A stretch of 64,000 nucleotides of DNA from Gari tellinella. Taxonomy: Eukaryota; Mollusca; Bivalvia; Cardiida; Psammobiidae. Below the pieces are notes generated by a model. That model did not search any database, was not told the DNA's origin, and was given only the letters and a program-made list of their open reading frames with translations. The DNA is taken from NCBI GenBank assembly GCA_922989275.2, contig OV277857.1, positions 47,841,083 through 47,905,082 of the forward strand. The letters run 5' to 3'. Below, in pieces: positions 23,988-34,647 of the stretch. The position numbers and the translations under genes were made by a program. The number at the start of each line of letters is the position of its first letter. The stretch's first letter is position 1.

Positions 23988-24062
23988 TGGGATTCGATCC
24001 AACAGCAGTAAGGAGCTAAGTGAGTGTAAGTCATAGTCACTATGAGCACTGGACCACGGCCA
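23988..24062 (-). pseudogene. tRNA-like segment
   Basis: On the minus strand GGCCGTGGTCCAGTGC (A box region) is followed by TTGGATCGAATCCCAATCTG (B box). Pairing of arms is incomplete. It is a third RNA polymerase III-type relic in the same foldback interior. Confidence 0.4.
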
Positions 24063-24284
24063 CGGGCCCCTTCCCTCCCCATCCCGTTAAGAATACCAAC
24101 AATCTACCAAATTTCGGCCGGCAACCTGTCGGTCGTTGGCCTATTATGCCTCAAAGGAAGCCGGGAAATAAGCATAAACTCAACGGGGCTTAAGTTTGAT
24201 CATGGGATAAAAAGGGCTTCACTTATCCACAGATAATTCTTCGGATTTAGGTCGGCTGTTTTTTATCAAATCGTAAAAACTGCA

Positions 24285-24520
24285 TGTAAAAAGGTGGATA
24301 ACACAGTTTTAGCGCATCCGCTTCTTAACAATGCATCCCGAGTTCGATCCCGGGTCGTGCCAGTACGTGAGAGGGTCGCCTGTCCGAAGACGTTGGTTTT
24401 CCCTAGTACTCTAGTGTCATCCCACAAAACGTCGCAATACACCATCTTTTGCGCTATGGAAAGTGATTTGCCTAAGTTGTTAGAACTTATTTCATAAAGA
24501 AATGTTAAACGGAAGGTGAT
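24285..24520 (+). mobile_element. tRNA-derived SINE
   Basis: The head, TTTTAGCGCATCCGCTTCTT with B box GAGTTCGATCCCGG (about 24340-24353), is followed by a body containing GTCCGAAGACGTTGGTTTTC and a tail TTTCATAAAGAAATGTTAAA-CGG. A tRNA-like head plus unrelated body plus A-rich tail is the SINE pattern. Similarity to a named bivalve SINE such as RUDI is possible but not shown. The minus-strand 92 codon frame over it is a shadow. Confidence 0.55.
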
Positions 24521-24937
24521 GTGTGAAGAATCTGTAGATACCAACAGGTCGTTAAAAAAGGGGGTACGGAAATCTCATACTGCCAATGTGTGACATATTC
24601 GTACGAAATCTTCACACATTGGTCACACCAGTGGAAGAATTCGTACGAATTCTTCACACGTCTGATTACGGTGTGAAGAATTCGAAGTGAGAAGAATTCG
24701 GCTCAACAGAGCGCTGTAGGTCTAATTTCAATTGTATTTGCAAAACAGTTTGGGGATCAATCTTGATGTTACAATAACTCGACCACAGAACTTGAGCCAA
24801 ATTATTTGATACTTGGTGGTGGCTTTGTCTTCCGAATTAGCAGTACTTATAGCTATATGAGCGTTGCCATGAGAAACCCTGTCTTATTGCATTTCAAAAA
24901 GTGTAGATCAAGCCAATCCGCCGCGTCAAAGACGCGA

Positions 24938-25954
24938 CGAGGGTCATAAGTCTTTCCCCAAAACATGGCGCCGATACCGGTACCGCATAGGGCCGCGTTA
25001 GAAAAACTTTAATAGCGTCGCGATTTAGTTACTAGGAAGATTGAAATTTTAACACAGTGAATTTTATGATTACACCGATATCTTCTCCATTTTTTGTAAA
25101 CAAATAATATTGATTTGCTTCGATCGTCTGCTTCGTTACTTATCAAGTGTGAAACGCAAGGGATTGACACACTAGCAGAAAAAACGCTATCCATCATTTA
25201 AATAAGGACTCTCAAGGTGCTCACAAAAGTTCACGATCGGTAAACATCGATAGATCTACCATTTCAAATTTTGTAAAGAGATTTCGAGAGTCAGGGAGCT
25301 CCGAAAACAAGATTCGAAGTGGGAGTGTATCGGAGACCACGGAAAACCATGCCGACCCCACCCCATATTGTAAAGCATCTGTTGTGTTCACGGGCTGTTA
25401 AGCATATGATGGAGTTTGAACCCTGCCATCAGTTGATGGTAATATCAATTCCGAGAAATATATTGAATATCTAGACACACATTTGTGGCCATTTATTGCT
25501 AAAAAGCTCTCAAATAAGCTCGACAGTATCCATGATTACTATGCTACTGAGCATAAATCTAGACTCGCCATCGAATGGTAAAGGAACGATAATATGCCGA
25601 CAATGGTTCGACCAGCCTAAAGCCCAGACTTAAATATAATAAAAAATGTGTGGACATATTTGAAAACTAACTTGTGCAAGCGTGCAGTGAATATCAAAAT
25701 TAAGGATGAGCTTATCAGACATGTTCTTGGCATTTGGGATCGTTACAGTCAGGCCTGTGTACAACCACTTTATGAGAGTATTTCAAAAAGAATTTGGTAT
25801 ATTCTGAGAGAAAACGGGTCTATTTCAAAATACGGAAAGTTTCAGGTAAGTTGGAGTTGTCGTTTTGAGTTGGTTGATGTTTAAAGTTTGCATGTGCTTA
25901 GAGTAGAGAACAAAGCGGCAGCCATTTTGGGGAAAGACTTATGAGCCTCGGCTG
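24938..25954 (+). mobile_element. Tc1-like transposon, defective
   Basis: The right end reads CCATTTTGGGGAAAGACTTA-TGAGCCTCGGCTG followed by TA (25955-25956). The left side (24938-24975) has the complementary GGGTCATAAGTCTTTCCCCA-AAACATGG. Reversed, the right end starts TACAGCCGAGGC, the usual Tc1 terminal form. It encloses a decayed transposase. The outermost left bases have been altered. Confidence 0.75.
25200..25850 (+). pseudogene. Tc1-like transposase pseudogene
   Basis: The N-terminal part preserves the helix-turn-helix end (ISNFVKRFRESGS and a degenerate RSGSVSETTENH in place of GRPRKT). The C-terminal part preserves SRLAIEW, PTMVRPA, SPDLNIIKNVWTYLKTNLCK and HVLGIWDRYSQACVQPLYES, which include the region of the last catalytic aspartate/glutamate (DLN..NVW). 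In-frame stops occur at several places and the central catalytic core between the two parts is largely deleted. The protein cannot be functional. The intact-looking 78 codon frame at 25648-25884 is only its C-terminal fragment. Confidence 0.85.
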
Positions 25955-25956
25955 TA

Positions 25957-26495
25957 CATTGTTTGACATCCACATGCATCTAAAACATTTTATGTAGCGT
26001 TATAATATACGGTATTTTGGCAGTGTAAATCAAACTAAGATACAGATAGTGTTGCAATGCAATAAGGCTTTTTTGTTATGGCAGCATGGCTAATATACAT
26101 GTAATATGAACAACGATGAGGAAGAACATACCATATGAGAAAACACGGAAACGGAAAAGAGCATGCTAAATGAATGATCTCTGTTGCAACACAGTTTAAA
26201 GACAGATCAGACATCGGGTAACCAAGTGCCTTATCAATCTCAAAACTCTATGTCACTGAGATAAATAATAAATTGCAAGAGATTTACAAAAAGTGTACTG
26301 TTCTGTATTTTTTTATTGCGTTTGCGTTTCGTTTGAGTTTCAACGGACCCATGCCTCTTTTAATATTATATTTTCTCTGCGGAGTGATTCGTTTCTGTTT
26401 TAACGAATTGAATCGCATAAGCATAGTATTAAAATACAGAATATGGTTTTTTAAAATAATTGTTTTTGGACATGTTTACGATAGGGCTGCTGTAA
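25957..26495. other. Gene-free stretch
   Basis: No exon or named repeat. A short inverted pair TTTCGTTTGAG../ GATTCGTTTCTG near 26325-26405 is weak and not reported separately. Confidence 0.4.
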
Positions 26496-26497
26496 GT

Positions 26498-26690
26498 TGA
26501 TCATGAAATATCCTAAGATTTCGAAATTTTCTGTTTTTCAAGCAGATATACTTTAAGCAGGTTGAAAGTAAAGCCTTATTTAGGCGCATTCTGCTTTACC
26601 TTGAGCCTGCTGAAAGCTAGCATCTGCTAGGATAACAAATTCGAAGATTTCGGAAATAATCCGGAGAAATGGCAGCCATATAACGATTAG
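26498..26690. mobile_element. Miniature element with family-2 hairpin, diverged
   Basis: The ends TCCTAAGATTTCGAAATTTT and CGAAGATTTCGGAAATAATC-CGGAGAAATGGCAGCC match those of the copy at 49360-49590. The centre (26551-26617) is an imperfect hairpin with CTTTAAGCAGGTTGAAAGTA and GGCGCATTCTGCTTTACC. Confidence 0.65.
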
Positions 26691-27061
26691 TTTCAATCTG
26701 AGTGGCACACACTTTGGAACCTTATCGGACGTCGAGTTATACAGATTCTGATCTGGCTCGAACCTGTTCGCAATGTATATGTTTGTTTTTATTTATGCTT
26801 TTCGGTGGATTACCGGGAAAAAGCAGTGGGTTACATGTATCACTTGATAATCCAACTGCTTCAAGCAGTGGGATTATCGTCGCGCGTGCTTCTTTTTAAT
26901 GAATTTTCCCAGTAGGACTCCCCAAGAATCGTAGTCAATCGTGTCTTACCGTTCAATTCCGAAAGCCCGATTTGTCGCGAACCCCTAAACGGTAGAACAC
27001 GAATCCAAGATCGGAAGTAACGACGTAATTCCGATGACGTCAAATCAATTAATAAGTATTA

Positions 27062-27160
27062 GTTATAGTTCATATTTTGAAAATTATGCAATATAACCTG
27101 GAGCGACCGTAGGGAGCGAACAGGTTATGTTGCATCATTTTCAAACAAATGAACTATAAC
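27062..27160. repeat. 99 bp palindrome
   Basis: GTTATAGTTCATATTTTGAA pairs with TTCAAACAAATGAACTATAAC, continuing through ATGCAATATAACCTG/CAGGTTATGTTGCAT, with an about 20 base loop GAGCGACCGTAGGGAGCGAA. No protein signal. A foldback miniature element is likely. Confidence 0.75.
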
Positions 27161-27207
27161 TGATTTACCGTTGCCTCGAATATGGCGCGTTGGACGGTGT
27201 ATGGCAG

Positions 27208-28182
27208 TTATCGTTCACCCTAGTTTTCATACCGTTCAACAAAATTTACATATCGCGCCAGATTGTCTGCCAATAAAAGGGCTCTATTTCGGTGGGCGGC
27301 TCTTCGGATTTTTGGAATCTTACACCTGAGAAACAAAACTAGTCTACCAAATGGAATTTAAAACTAGAGCCTTGAATGGCTTTGTCTTTTAGACAAATAT
27401 GAACCCCCCCCCCTCCCCGCTTGCTGTAATTTTGTGAAAAATTAAAACAAATCAAAAGCCTGTGCACATGCACATCTATGGTAGATCTATATGTGCAAAC
27501 ACACTGCCGCATCATAAGGTTGTAGCTTGAAAACTGTTTAGGAAAAATTAGCCGGTTTAAGATCACCTGTTAGGTGACATCGATCTGGACTGCGCTGTTA
27601 ATAAAAGTAATGTCTGTGCCCTGTAGCTCCGAAGGCGTTAAAGACGAGCAGAAACGCATACGGAAGCTTTCTGTATTGCTATTCTAATGCATTGACGAAT
27701 AGCCACCTTAGTTTCATATATTATTGAGAATAAACCCACTCCTTTTCTGATGGCCGCTTTCGAAACGTTTTACAGTCAAACCTTTGTATAGCGATTACAC
27801 AAAAGAAGATACAGGTGGCTGTTTAACCCTTTCAACTCCAACACTTATAATAGACAATTCCAATTTCTCATTCAGTCGAGTCCATTTGTTTGTAATAGAA
27901 GCTCTATGATGTGGTTCTAAAATGTTTACGCATGACAAGTTTACCATTAACTTCCATACATGTAGGTAGTATGTCTATTTCCCAGCTGAGCGATGGCTGT
28001 CTAATGACGTAATAATGCGCTTAGCCCCGCCTTAGCGCGAGGCGTCCATAACCGTGTTCATAACCTGCTTTATTTCTTCCATACCCGTACAAAGCTGAAC
28101 GAATATGCGATATATTTTTTCATTTCTCGCTGAAATAGAGCCCTTTCATTGGCTGGCAAACTAGGGCGAACGGTAAGTGACG
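27208..28182. mobile_element. Possible foldback element, about 1 kb
   Basis: CGTTCACCCTAGTTT and AAAAGGGCTCTATTTCGGTG on the left (27213-27296) are mirrored by GAAATAGAGCCCTTTCATTG and AAACTAGGGCGAACGG on the right (28130-28172). An extra 40 bases interrupts the left arm. The interior holds a fragment (27823-27900, TTAACCCTTTCAACTCC..) of the piggyBac-like element seen at 7018. Confidence 0.5.
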
Positions 28183-28346
28183 TTATTGTATGATTCTATA
28201 TAAACTTTGAGCTCAACACGGGGTAAATCATGTACATTCGCTTTCAATTGTCGAACAATTTCGTTTACAAAGTGGCTTAAAAGCATAGATAAATAGAATA
28301 ACTGTATTTTTGTCAGTATAAGATCGAATTTAATCCATTTCGTAAA

Positions 28347-28406
28347 CATCAGACTGTTATATTTTCACTCGTGGCTTGGCCACTCGTGAAAATATAACGT
28401 CTGATG
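28347..28406. repeat. 60 bp near-perfect palindrome
   Basis: CATCAGACTGTTATATTTTC pairs with GAAAATATAACGTCTGATG around CACTCGTGGCTTGGCCACTC, itself nearly palindromic. Isolated hairpin. No similar copy was noticed elsewhere in the window. Confidence 0.75.
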
Positions 28407-28916
28407 TTCGCTCAGACGTCGCGCAAGCTAAGGTGGCACAACGTCAAAAGCGCTTACCGGAGGAGCAGTCGGCTTCCTTTGAAATAATTTAAAAGATAAA
28501 TGCATAATACTATAGATCTATATCAAACCGTTTATTTTAGATAGGCGTATGCTATGGTATAATTACTTTTTTCGTATAATCGATATGTAGCGACTTACGA
28601 GGAAGAAACTGTTGAATTTTACAGAAAAAACGTCGCGTGAGATATAAGTCATATATCACTTCAACTCGTCTCTCTGTTGTCTCAAGTCGATTACAAAATA
28701 ACCGTATACGATTTTGACCGGGATAAGAATGCACGAAGATCTAAATGTGACATCATTTTAACGTCCCGGGAGGAGAAAACGTTATTTTTAAAGACGACAT
28801 AGAACTAGTGCCTTTTACCTACTTTTACAATTTGTAAGACGTAAGAAAAACGTTTTTTTTCTAACATCAACGCGGCGACGGTAAGATTTTTAAGCATTTA
28901 TTTTACTTGGAGAGGC
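28407..28916. other. Gene-free stretch
   Basis: Nothing recognisable; unremarkable A+T-rich sequence up to the start of the 394 bp direct repeat. Confidence 0.4.
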
Positions 28917-29310
28917 TTGAAATTTAAACCATAAAATTGGGTTTTTCTTTTATTGCCACAGACTTAAGCATGCTTATTTTGCGTATTAACTTTTTATAAA
29001 ATCACTGAAAATGTGTGTGGAGGAAAATGTCACACTTTTTAAGATTAAACGGTTTTATTCGTAATGCAAATATTAGCAGCGGTCAAAATGCATGACAGAC
29101 GTAAATTATTGATTTAAAAACATAATTGGGTTTTTCTCTTGTTTAAGCACTGTGAATTTTAAGTCAATCGAATAACAGGTAATAAATCGAGGATTATCTG
29201 TGTGGAGGAAAATGTCACCCTACTCGTTTGACGTTTATAACGTCAGGCGCATTTTTACTATAATTATGATATTTCCAGGCATCTGAGAAAGCCGACTCAA
29301 TGAAGTTAGA
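28917..29310 (+). repeat. 394 bp target-site duplication, left copy
   Basis: Identical, as far as I can read base by base, to 35912-36305 with no gaps (constant offset 6995). Identity starts at TTGAAATTTAAACC and ends at GAAGTTAGA. The next bases differ (G vs C). The two copies bracket the non-LTR retrotransposon exactly. Within the unit GTGTGGAGGAAAATGTCAC occurs twice, but it carries no coding signal. Confidence 0.85.
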
Positions 29311-29529
29311 GATTCGAGATTCAGAGATTCAAACATTTTATTAAGTAACGTAAACATTAACATGTTTCTTGTTACATGATACAATGGATTGTTAATATAG
29401 TATACATGACAATTTCCTTGCATAGACTCTGTTGTCCATCTTACCCATATCTGGATATAAAATACCAATATAACTCGGAATTCTTTTTATTACCTGAGGT
29501 TGGACGTATCCGAACCACATACAATCAAA

Positions 29530-31105
29530 AGTTTGTACAGTATTACCCCTCAACAGCAACCGTCATTTTCGGATGGTAAATAATCTCAGAATCACATGAC
29601 TTCCCACTGGGAAACAAAAGCAACGCAGGAAGTTCCTACAGGAGCCCTCTGTATTACTTTCGTACAACAGTGAACCGCCACCTATTCCACTACGCTAGTG
29701 TTGCCTGGTTGCTCAAGAGGGACAATAAAGTAATATGAAAAGATAATGTAAGGCATGAAACCTAATACTCTAATATGTAAACAACAACGGAATTGCAATT
29801 TTTTTTTACACTAATACCCCCTTCACAGCGACCTATCTGAAGGATGAACTTAGGTATTTCAGACACCCGTGACTGTCCGCTGCAAGACACAAGCAATCCA
29901 GAATACTCATATATACTGGAGCCCTCTGCATTACACTTGTCCTACACTAGAATTATGTGCTATTTAGAAAAGCATGTGGATGGTCACTGCAAGACAAACG
30001 TAGTAAAGAAAGTTCGTACATGAGCTCGCTGGCCTAAGCTCGTCCAACAGTACACCTCTACCAGGCTCTAATGAGATATGGGTTCATTGCCGCTCAAGGG
30101 GGATAACACTGTAATATGATAGGATAATATTTGCATAAAACTTAGTGCACTTAATCAGGAACAGAAATATAGTTGTTATACTGTAGTACTACCCCTCAAC
30201 AGCGACCCATTAAGCATGGTGAATAGTGATCTTAGAAACAAGTGGGTGTCCAATGCAAGACAAGGGTAATACAAAAAGATCCTACAGGAGCTTTCTGCAA
30301 TACTCTCATCATGCAGTAAACGACGATCTTCCTCGATTAAGGTATGCTTTAGTGTCGCTTGAGAGGACTAATACCGTATTACTGTTATGATAATATAATA
30401 CATGAGACACAGTGCTCTTCAACACAACTGAAATATAAATTGTATACAGTGATACTCCTCAACAGCGACTCCAGCGACCTGTGTTAGGAGTTTGAAAACC
30501 CACAGCAGCTTATGCAAGACAAGAGCAATACAGAACGTTCCAACCGGAAATTTCTGCACTACTTTCGTCCTCCAGTACACCACCGCCTAATTCAAAAGAT
30601 GCTCGAGAGGAATAACATTGTAGTTTTAATAATAACATGGAACGTAATGCTAACTCATTGCTCTTAAACAAGAACAGAAATATAGATATTGTACAGTACT
30701 ACCCCTCAACAGCGACTGCCATTCAGGGAATAGTTTATGCTCTTAAACAAGAACTTAAGTAAAAATGTAATACAGTACTACCCCTCAACAGCGACCCGTC
30801 TTTCCTGGTAAGTTGTGGACTTCTCAAACGCGAGTTACCACTGCAGGTGGAGAGAAACACAGAAAGTTCCTACAGGAGCTTTCTGCATGACTCTCAACCT
30901 ACGGTGTGTCGCCCTCTGTCTCAAATGAGGCAGGGATTCAAAGCCGCTCAAGGGGGATAACTCTGTATTTACATAAGATACATAACGATGTGAAACGCAA
31001 TTCTCATAACTAAGAACTGGATGAATACTGATGTCCGATTGAAGTACAGTATTACCCCTCAACAGCGACCATAGTCGCTCAAGAAGGATAACACGATAAT
31101 ATACG
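29530..31105 (-). repeat. Tandem miniature-element-like units in the retrotransposon 3' region
   Basis: About seven units start with TACAGTATTACCCCTCAACA-GCGACC or close variants, near 29537, 29808, 30181, 30449, 30692, 30772 and 31041. Most end with a partly inverted GCCGCTCAAGGGGGATAACA-CTGTA-like block (for example 30095 and 30948), giving ends like a TA-flanked mariner-type miniature element. The middle of several carries a hairpin, clearest at 30860-30885 (CAGAAAGTTCCTACAGGAGC-TTTCTG). The last unit is nearly just the two ends joined. The spacing of about 270 bp is irregular. There is no coding sequence. Confidence 0.75.
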
Positions 31106-31191
31106 TATTAAACGTAAATATGCACAGATGAAAGTTGTTTCACATTTCAGTGGGTTTTTTATAAACTGCACAATGGCACTAATGACAAAGA

Positions 31192-34100
31192 TTAGTTTCT
31201 ATTGATGAGAGTTTGACGTATGCCAAAAGCCTCATAGACATATTTACATAGATTCTTTAGGGTAGAAAACTGCTTATTGTTCATTAAGTCGAGGAATTTA
31301 AATACACTTGGCCTACTTACATAGAATGGTTTGATGTACTTATTACGTATATCGCTATATGCAGTACAGACTAGGGTAAAGTGGTACTCATCTTCTATAT
31401 CACCTGAATTACAAATGACGCAATATCTTTCATTTCGTTCTATTCTGTTATTACCGTATCTGCCTGTCTCAACTCTTAACTGATGAGATGAAAGCCTTAA
31501 CTTTGAAAATGGAACTCGGAATTTTGCAGATATTTTGTCTAGATATGGCTCAAATTCGAAAGACGTTTTAAAATGTTTATAAAAATATAAAGACGAACTA
31601 GTATCTATGGTTGTGTACCATGATTGTGTAAACTGATCTATTAACCTTTGTTTGAACACAGCACAGAATATTTTTAAGTCAACAATGTCTGGGTTATGCC
31701 AGACATAGGAGAAGCCTGTGCTATTTAGCAATGCTTTGACTTTTGACGCCCAGTTAGTTTTACCTATTTCAACATCAGCTAATAAAGCCTGGTATGAACA
31801 ATTAACAATTCTATTATCACTAGACAGGGTTTTAATCCAGTATCTAATTATACGCGTATATCTATGTATGTACAAAGGATATCTGCCTAATTCTCCATAA
31901 ACTGACATATTACTAGTGGATTGTTTAACTCGCAAAAGGTATTTACAAAATTTAAGATGCACCCGTTCTAATTCCTTATTCTTACTAAACCCCCAGACCT
32001 CACAACTATAGTTCAATATCGAAGAAACAAAAGAATCAAACAACTCACATTGGATACTAGGTTTTACAGAGTATTTTCTAATATTAACAAGAAGTGAATT
32101 TAGAGCTCGTACCCCCTTACCGGCTAGTGTTTCTTGATTCAGTTGAAAGGTGCCTGTATAATGAAATACAACTCCAAGGTAGTTAAAATTGTCTACAACT
32201 TCTAATGGAACGTTGTTAAATAACCATTTCTCATTTTCTTTTACAGGTCCCCTTTTTCTAAAAACCATAATTTTACTTTTGTCTGTGTTAACCTCTAATC
32301 CCCATAGAGTACAATATTCCTGAAGGAGGTCCAAATTCTTCTGTAAATCTAAGACAGAATCACTTAAAATAACCATATCGTCAGCAAAGAGCATTAAAAT
32401 AAAACTTATTTCCTCAACTGATATACCGGAATTTGATCCATCTAATAAAAACAATTCTAGGTCTTCTAGGAACAGAGAAAAAAGTAATGGCGACATTATC
32501 TCCCCTTGTTTCAATCCGGTCGAACACTGCAGATAATCTGAGTATGACTCACAGTGACGTACTCTAGCTTTAACCTGTGTATACATATCATATATAATTC
32601 TAAACGTTTTACCTCTGACGCCAAGTTTATTAAGTTTAAACCAAAGTCCATTTCTATAAATACTATCAAAAGCTTTTTTGAAATCTATAAACGCGCAAGC
32701 TAGACGTTTGTTTTCATTAAGAACTTTGCTGATTACAGCATTTAAAACAAAAATAGCATCAGTGGTAGAACGGCCCTTTCTGAATCCAAATTGACAATCA
32801 CTAATAATATTATGATTTTCTGCCCAGTCTGACAGCCTCTTATTTAAGATACTAGTAAATATTTTAGAAAAACAACTTACTAAAGTGATTCCCCTATAAT
32901 TATTTACATTATTTGGATCATTCTTTTTAAATAAAGGGACGATAATTCCTTCCATCCATTGATTCGGGAAATAGCCCGATGATAAAATGCTATTAAATAT
33001 ATCAAGTAAATGTGACATTAAAATATCAGACGCTTCAATAAAATATTCATTAATCATTGCGTCTCCTGCAAATGACTTATTTCTTTTAAGCTTATGTATA
33101 GCAGTTTCTATTTCATCAGCTGTTATTACATAATCCAATTCATCAAACATTACATCATCTATATGGGAAGTATCATTGCTATGTAAATTCCTGCAAAATG
33201 ATTCTGCTTCATCATTCAAAACATCAGGAAATTGTGAACTCATTTCTGAAAAATAACCATAAAAATCATTAATGTCGATGCTACTGTTTTGCACTCTTTT
33301 CTGCTTGTTTGAAAAACATTTCCAGAATTCTTTTGGTTTACACTGTCTCATGCTCACAATTTCTTTCATTTTCAACAACTCCGCTTTACTTTTCTTTCGT
33401 TTTATAAGTTTCTTATAGGCTAGCTTATTTTTACAAAATTCTATTCTATTAACATCATTTTTACATAAATTGAACTTTTCTCTAGAAATAGTATACTTAT
33501 TTTTCGCCTCTTTGCATTCTACATCAAACCAAGCTGATTTCTTGCATAAAGTATTACTAGCATGAGCCTTTTTATTTATAACTTCTTGTTTATAAAACAA
33601 AGGCTCGGCAACTTGTGTAATAACATTTGTAAAGCTTCCTATACATTTATCAATGACATCTTTGCAGTTTGGATTTAACTCATGTGTGATCGAATTCAAT
33701 AAAGGTAACTTCGAAATTAAACTACTCCTAAAGTCATCACGTCGCTCGTTATCCCATCTTATGCGAGTGCGAATATATTGCCCGTCGTCACGGTCAACGC
33801 ATGTACTACAGCGTATACCGAACGATAAGGGGGCGTGGTCTGACCATTCATTAAACTGTCCTACTTTAAAATCTTTTATCAAATTAAAATCATTTTCTTG
33901 TAACAATAAATAATCAATAACGCTAGCACCGGTTTGGCATATGTAAGTGAAGTTACCTTTATTGAAATCCTCACCTAATCTACCGTTTGCTATTCGCACA
34001 GAGTTTGATTTACACATATCTAATAGTTTAATACCCTGATTATTATGTGTTTTATCTAATGATACGCGACTTAAAGGTGAATCTGGACAATACTCGTCGT

Positions 34101-34647
34101 CATCTAAATCCCGCACTGACCTATCACAAACTATGTAATCTCTTTTGTCCCCATTCCCTATACGAGCATTCCAATCTCCCGTTAACAGTATATTACCCTG
34201 ATCTGTGTATAAATCAATATCACTTTGCAATACATCAAATAAATCATCGTTAATAAAGTTATAGCTAGGCGAATTCTCTACCCATATATAAACACCTGCT
34301 AAAAAGACATCAGCTGTAAAATCGAAGAAATATTTATCTAGTTTTAACCACACTATAGTATCGTAATGATTATTTACAATTTTAACCCCTTTACTAATAC
34401 TATTACGGATATAAATTACCACTCCGCCACTGCAGCGTTTCGCTCTTCTGTTTTGATATTTTCTATATAAATTAAACCACTGATAACCTTCAATATCAAA
34501 TTTAGAGGTTTTTTTACCCCACGACTCAAACAAAAACACAATATCATAATTATTTATTACATCTAAAAAGTCGTTGTCTTCTAACTTTGAGCTAGCTAAA
34601 CCATTCACGTTCCATGACAGAACCGAAAGTCCACCCTCATCGTGCCA
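31192..34647 (-). CDS. Retrotransposon ORF2: endonuclease and reverse transcriptase
   Basis: The frame runs without a stop from directly after the ORF1 stop to 31192, about 1150 codons. Numbered from the GTG codon at 34608, an apurinic-type endonuclease comes first: SWNVNGL just upstream, ESWG (in place of ETW), GDWNAR at 144-149, SDH at 256-258. A reverse transcriptase follows with NNYRGITLV, QFGFRKGRST, DFKKAFDS, GLKQGEIMSPLLF and the catalytic FADD at 741-744. The C-terminal end has a C-x2-C-x9-H-x4-C finger at 1063-1081. It nicks target DNA and copies the element RNA there. There is no in-frame ATG before the middle of the endonuclease, so initiation must be unusual (see findings). No RNase H domain was seen. 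Short plus-strand frames inside are shadows. Confidence 0.92.
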   Translation of the reverse strand, partial: WHDEGGLSVLSWNVNGLASSKLEDNDFLDVINNYDIVFLFESWGKKTSKFDIEGYQWFNLYRKYQNRRAKRCSGGVVIYIRNSISKGVKIVNNHYDTIVWLKLDKYFFDFTADVFLAGVYIWVENSPSYNFINDDLFDVLQSDIDLYTDQGNILLTGDWNARIGNGDKRDYIVCDRSVRDLDDDEYCPDSPLSRVSLDKTHNNQGIKLLDMCKSNSVRIANGRLGEDFNKGNFTYICQTGASVIDYLLLQENDFNLIKDFKVGQFNEWSDHAPLSFGIRCSTCVDRDDGQYIRTRIRWDNERRDDFRSSLISKLPLLNSITHELNPNCKDVIDKCIGSFTNVITQVAEPLFYKQEVINKKAHASNTLCKKSAWFDVECKEAKNKYTISREKFNLCKNDVNRIEFCKNKLAYKKLIKRKKSKAELLKMKEIVSMRQCKPKEFWKCFSNKQKRVQNSSIDINDFYGYFSEMSSQFPDVLNDEAESFCRNLHSNDTSHIDDVMFDELDYVITADEIETAIHKLKRNKSFAGDAMINEYFIEASDILMSHLLDIFNSILSSGYFPNQWMEGIIVPLFKKNDPNNVNNYRGITLVSCFSKIFTSILNKRLSDWAENHNIISDCQFGFRKGRSTTDAIFVLNAVISKVLNENKRLACAFIDFKKAFDSIYRNGLWFKLNKLGVRGKTFRIIYDMYTQVKARVRHCESYSDYLQCSTGLKQGEIMSPLLFSLFLEDLELFLLDGSNSGISVEEISFILMLFADDMVILSDSVLDLQKNLDLLQEYCTLWGLEVNTDKSKIMVFRKRGPVKENEKWLFNNVPLEVVDNFNYLGVVFHYTGTFQLNQETLAGKGVRALNSLLVNIRKYSVKPSIQCELFDSFVSSILNYSCEVWGFSKNKELERVHLKFCKYLLRVKQSTSNMSVYGELGRYPLYIHRYTRIIRYWIKTLSSDNRIVNCSYQALLADVEIGKTNWASKVKALLNSTGFSYVWHNPDIVDLKIFCAVFKQRLIDQFTQSWYTTIDTSSSLYFYKHFKTSFEFEPYLDKISAKFRVPFSKLRLSSHQLRVETGRYGNNRIERNERYCVICNSGDIEDEYHFTLVCTAYSDIRNKYIKPFYVSRPSVFKFLDLMNNKQFSTLKNLCKYVYEAFGIRQTLINRN

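Larger units (their letters stand above)
21303..24708. mobile_element. 3.4 kb foldback element with about 125 bp iterated termini
   Basis: The left terminus, TGTTGAGCCGAATTCTTCAC, mirrors the right terminus ending GAAGAATTCGGCTCAACA. Inside each terminus the motifs TTCACAC/GTGTGAA and GAATTC recur several times. The target duplication is GAGCGC (21297-21302 and 24709-24714), or eight bases if the following TG is counted. The interior has a 28 base C run (21411-21438), an inverted pair ATTGTGCGACAATATTGACC../ 23068-23098, a 202 codon minus-strand frame (22598-23206) with no recognised domain and tRNA-like segments. No transposase was identified, so it is probably non-autonomous. TSD length is compatible with hAT or Mutator types. 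Confidence 0.75.
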
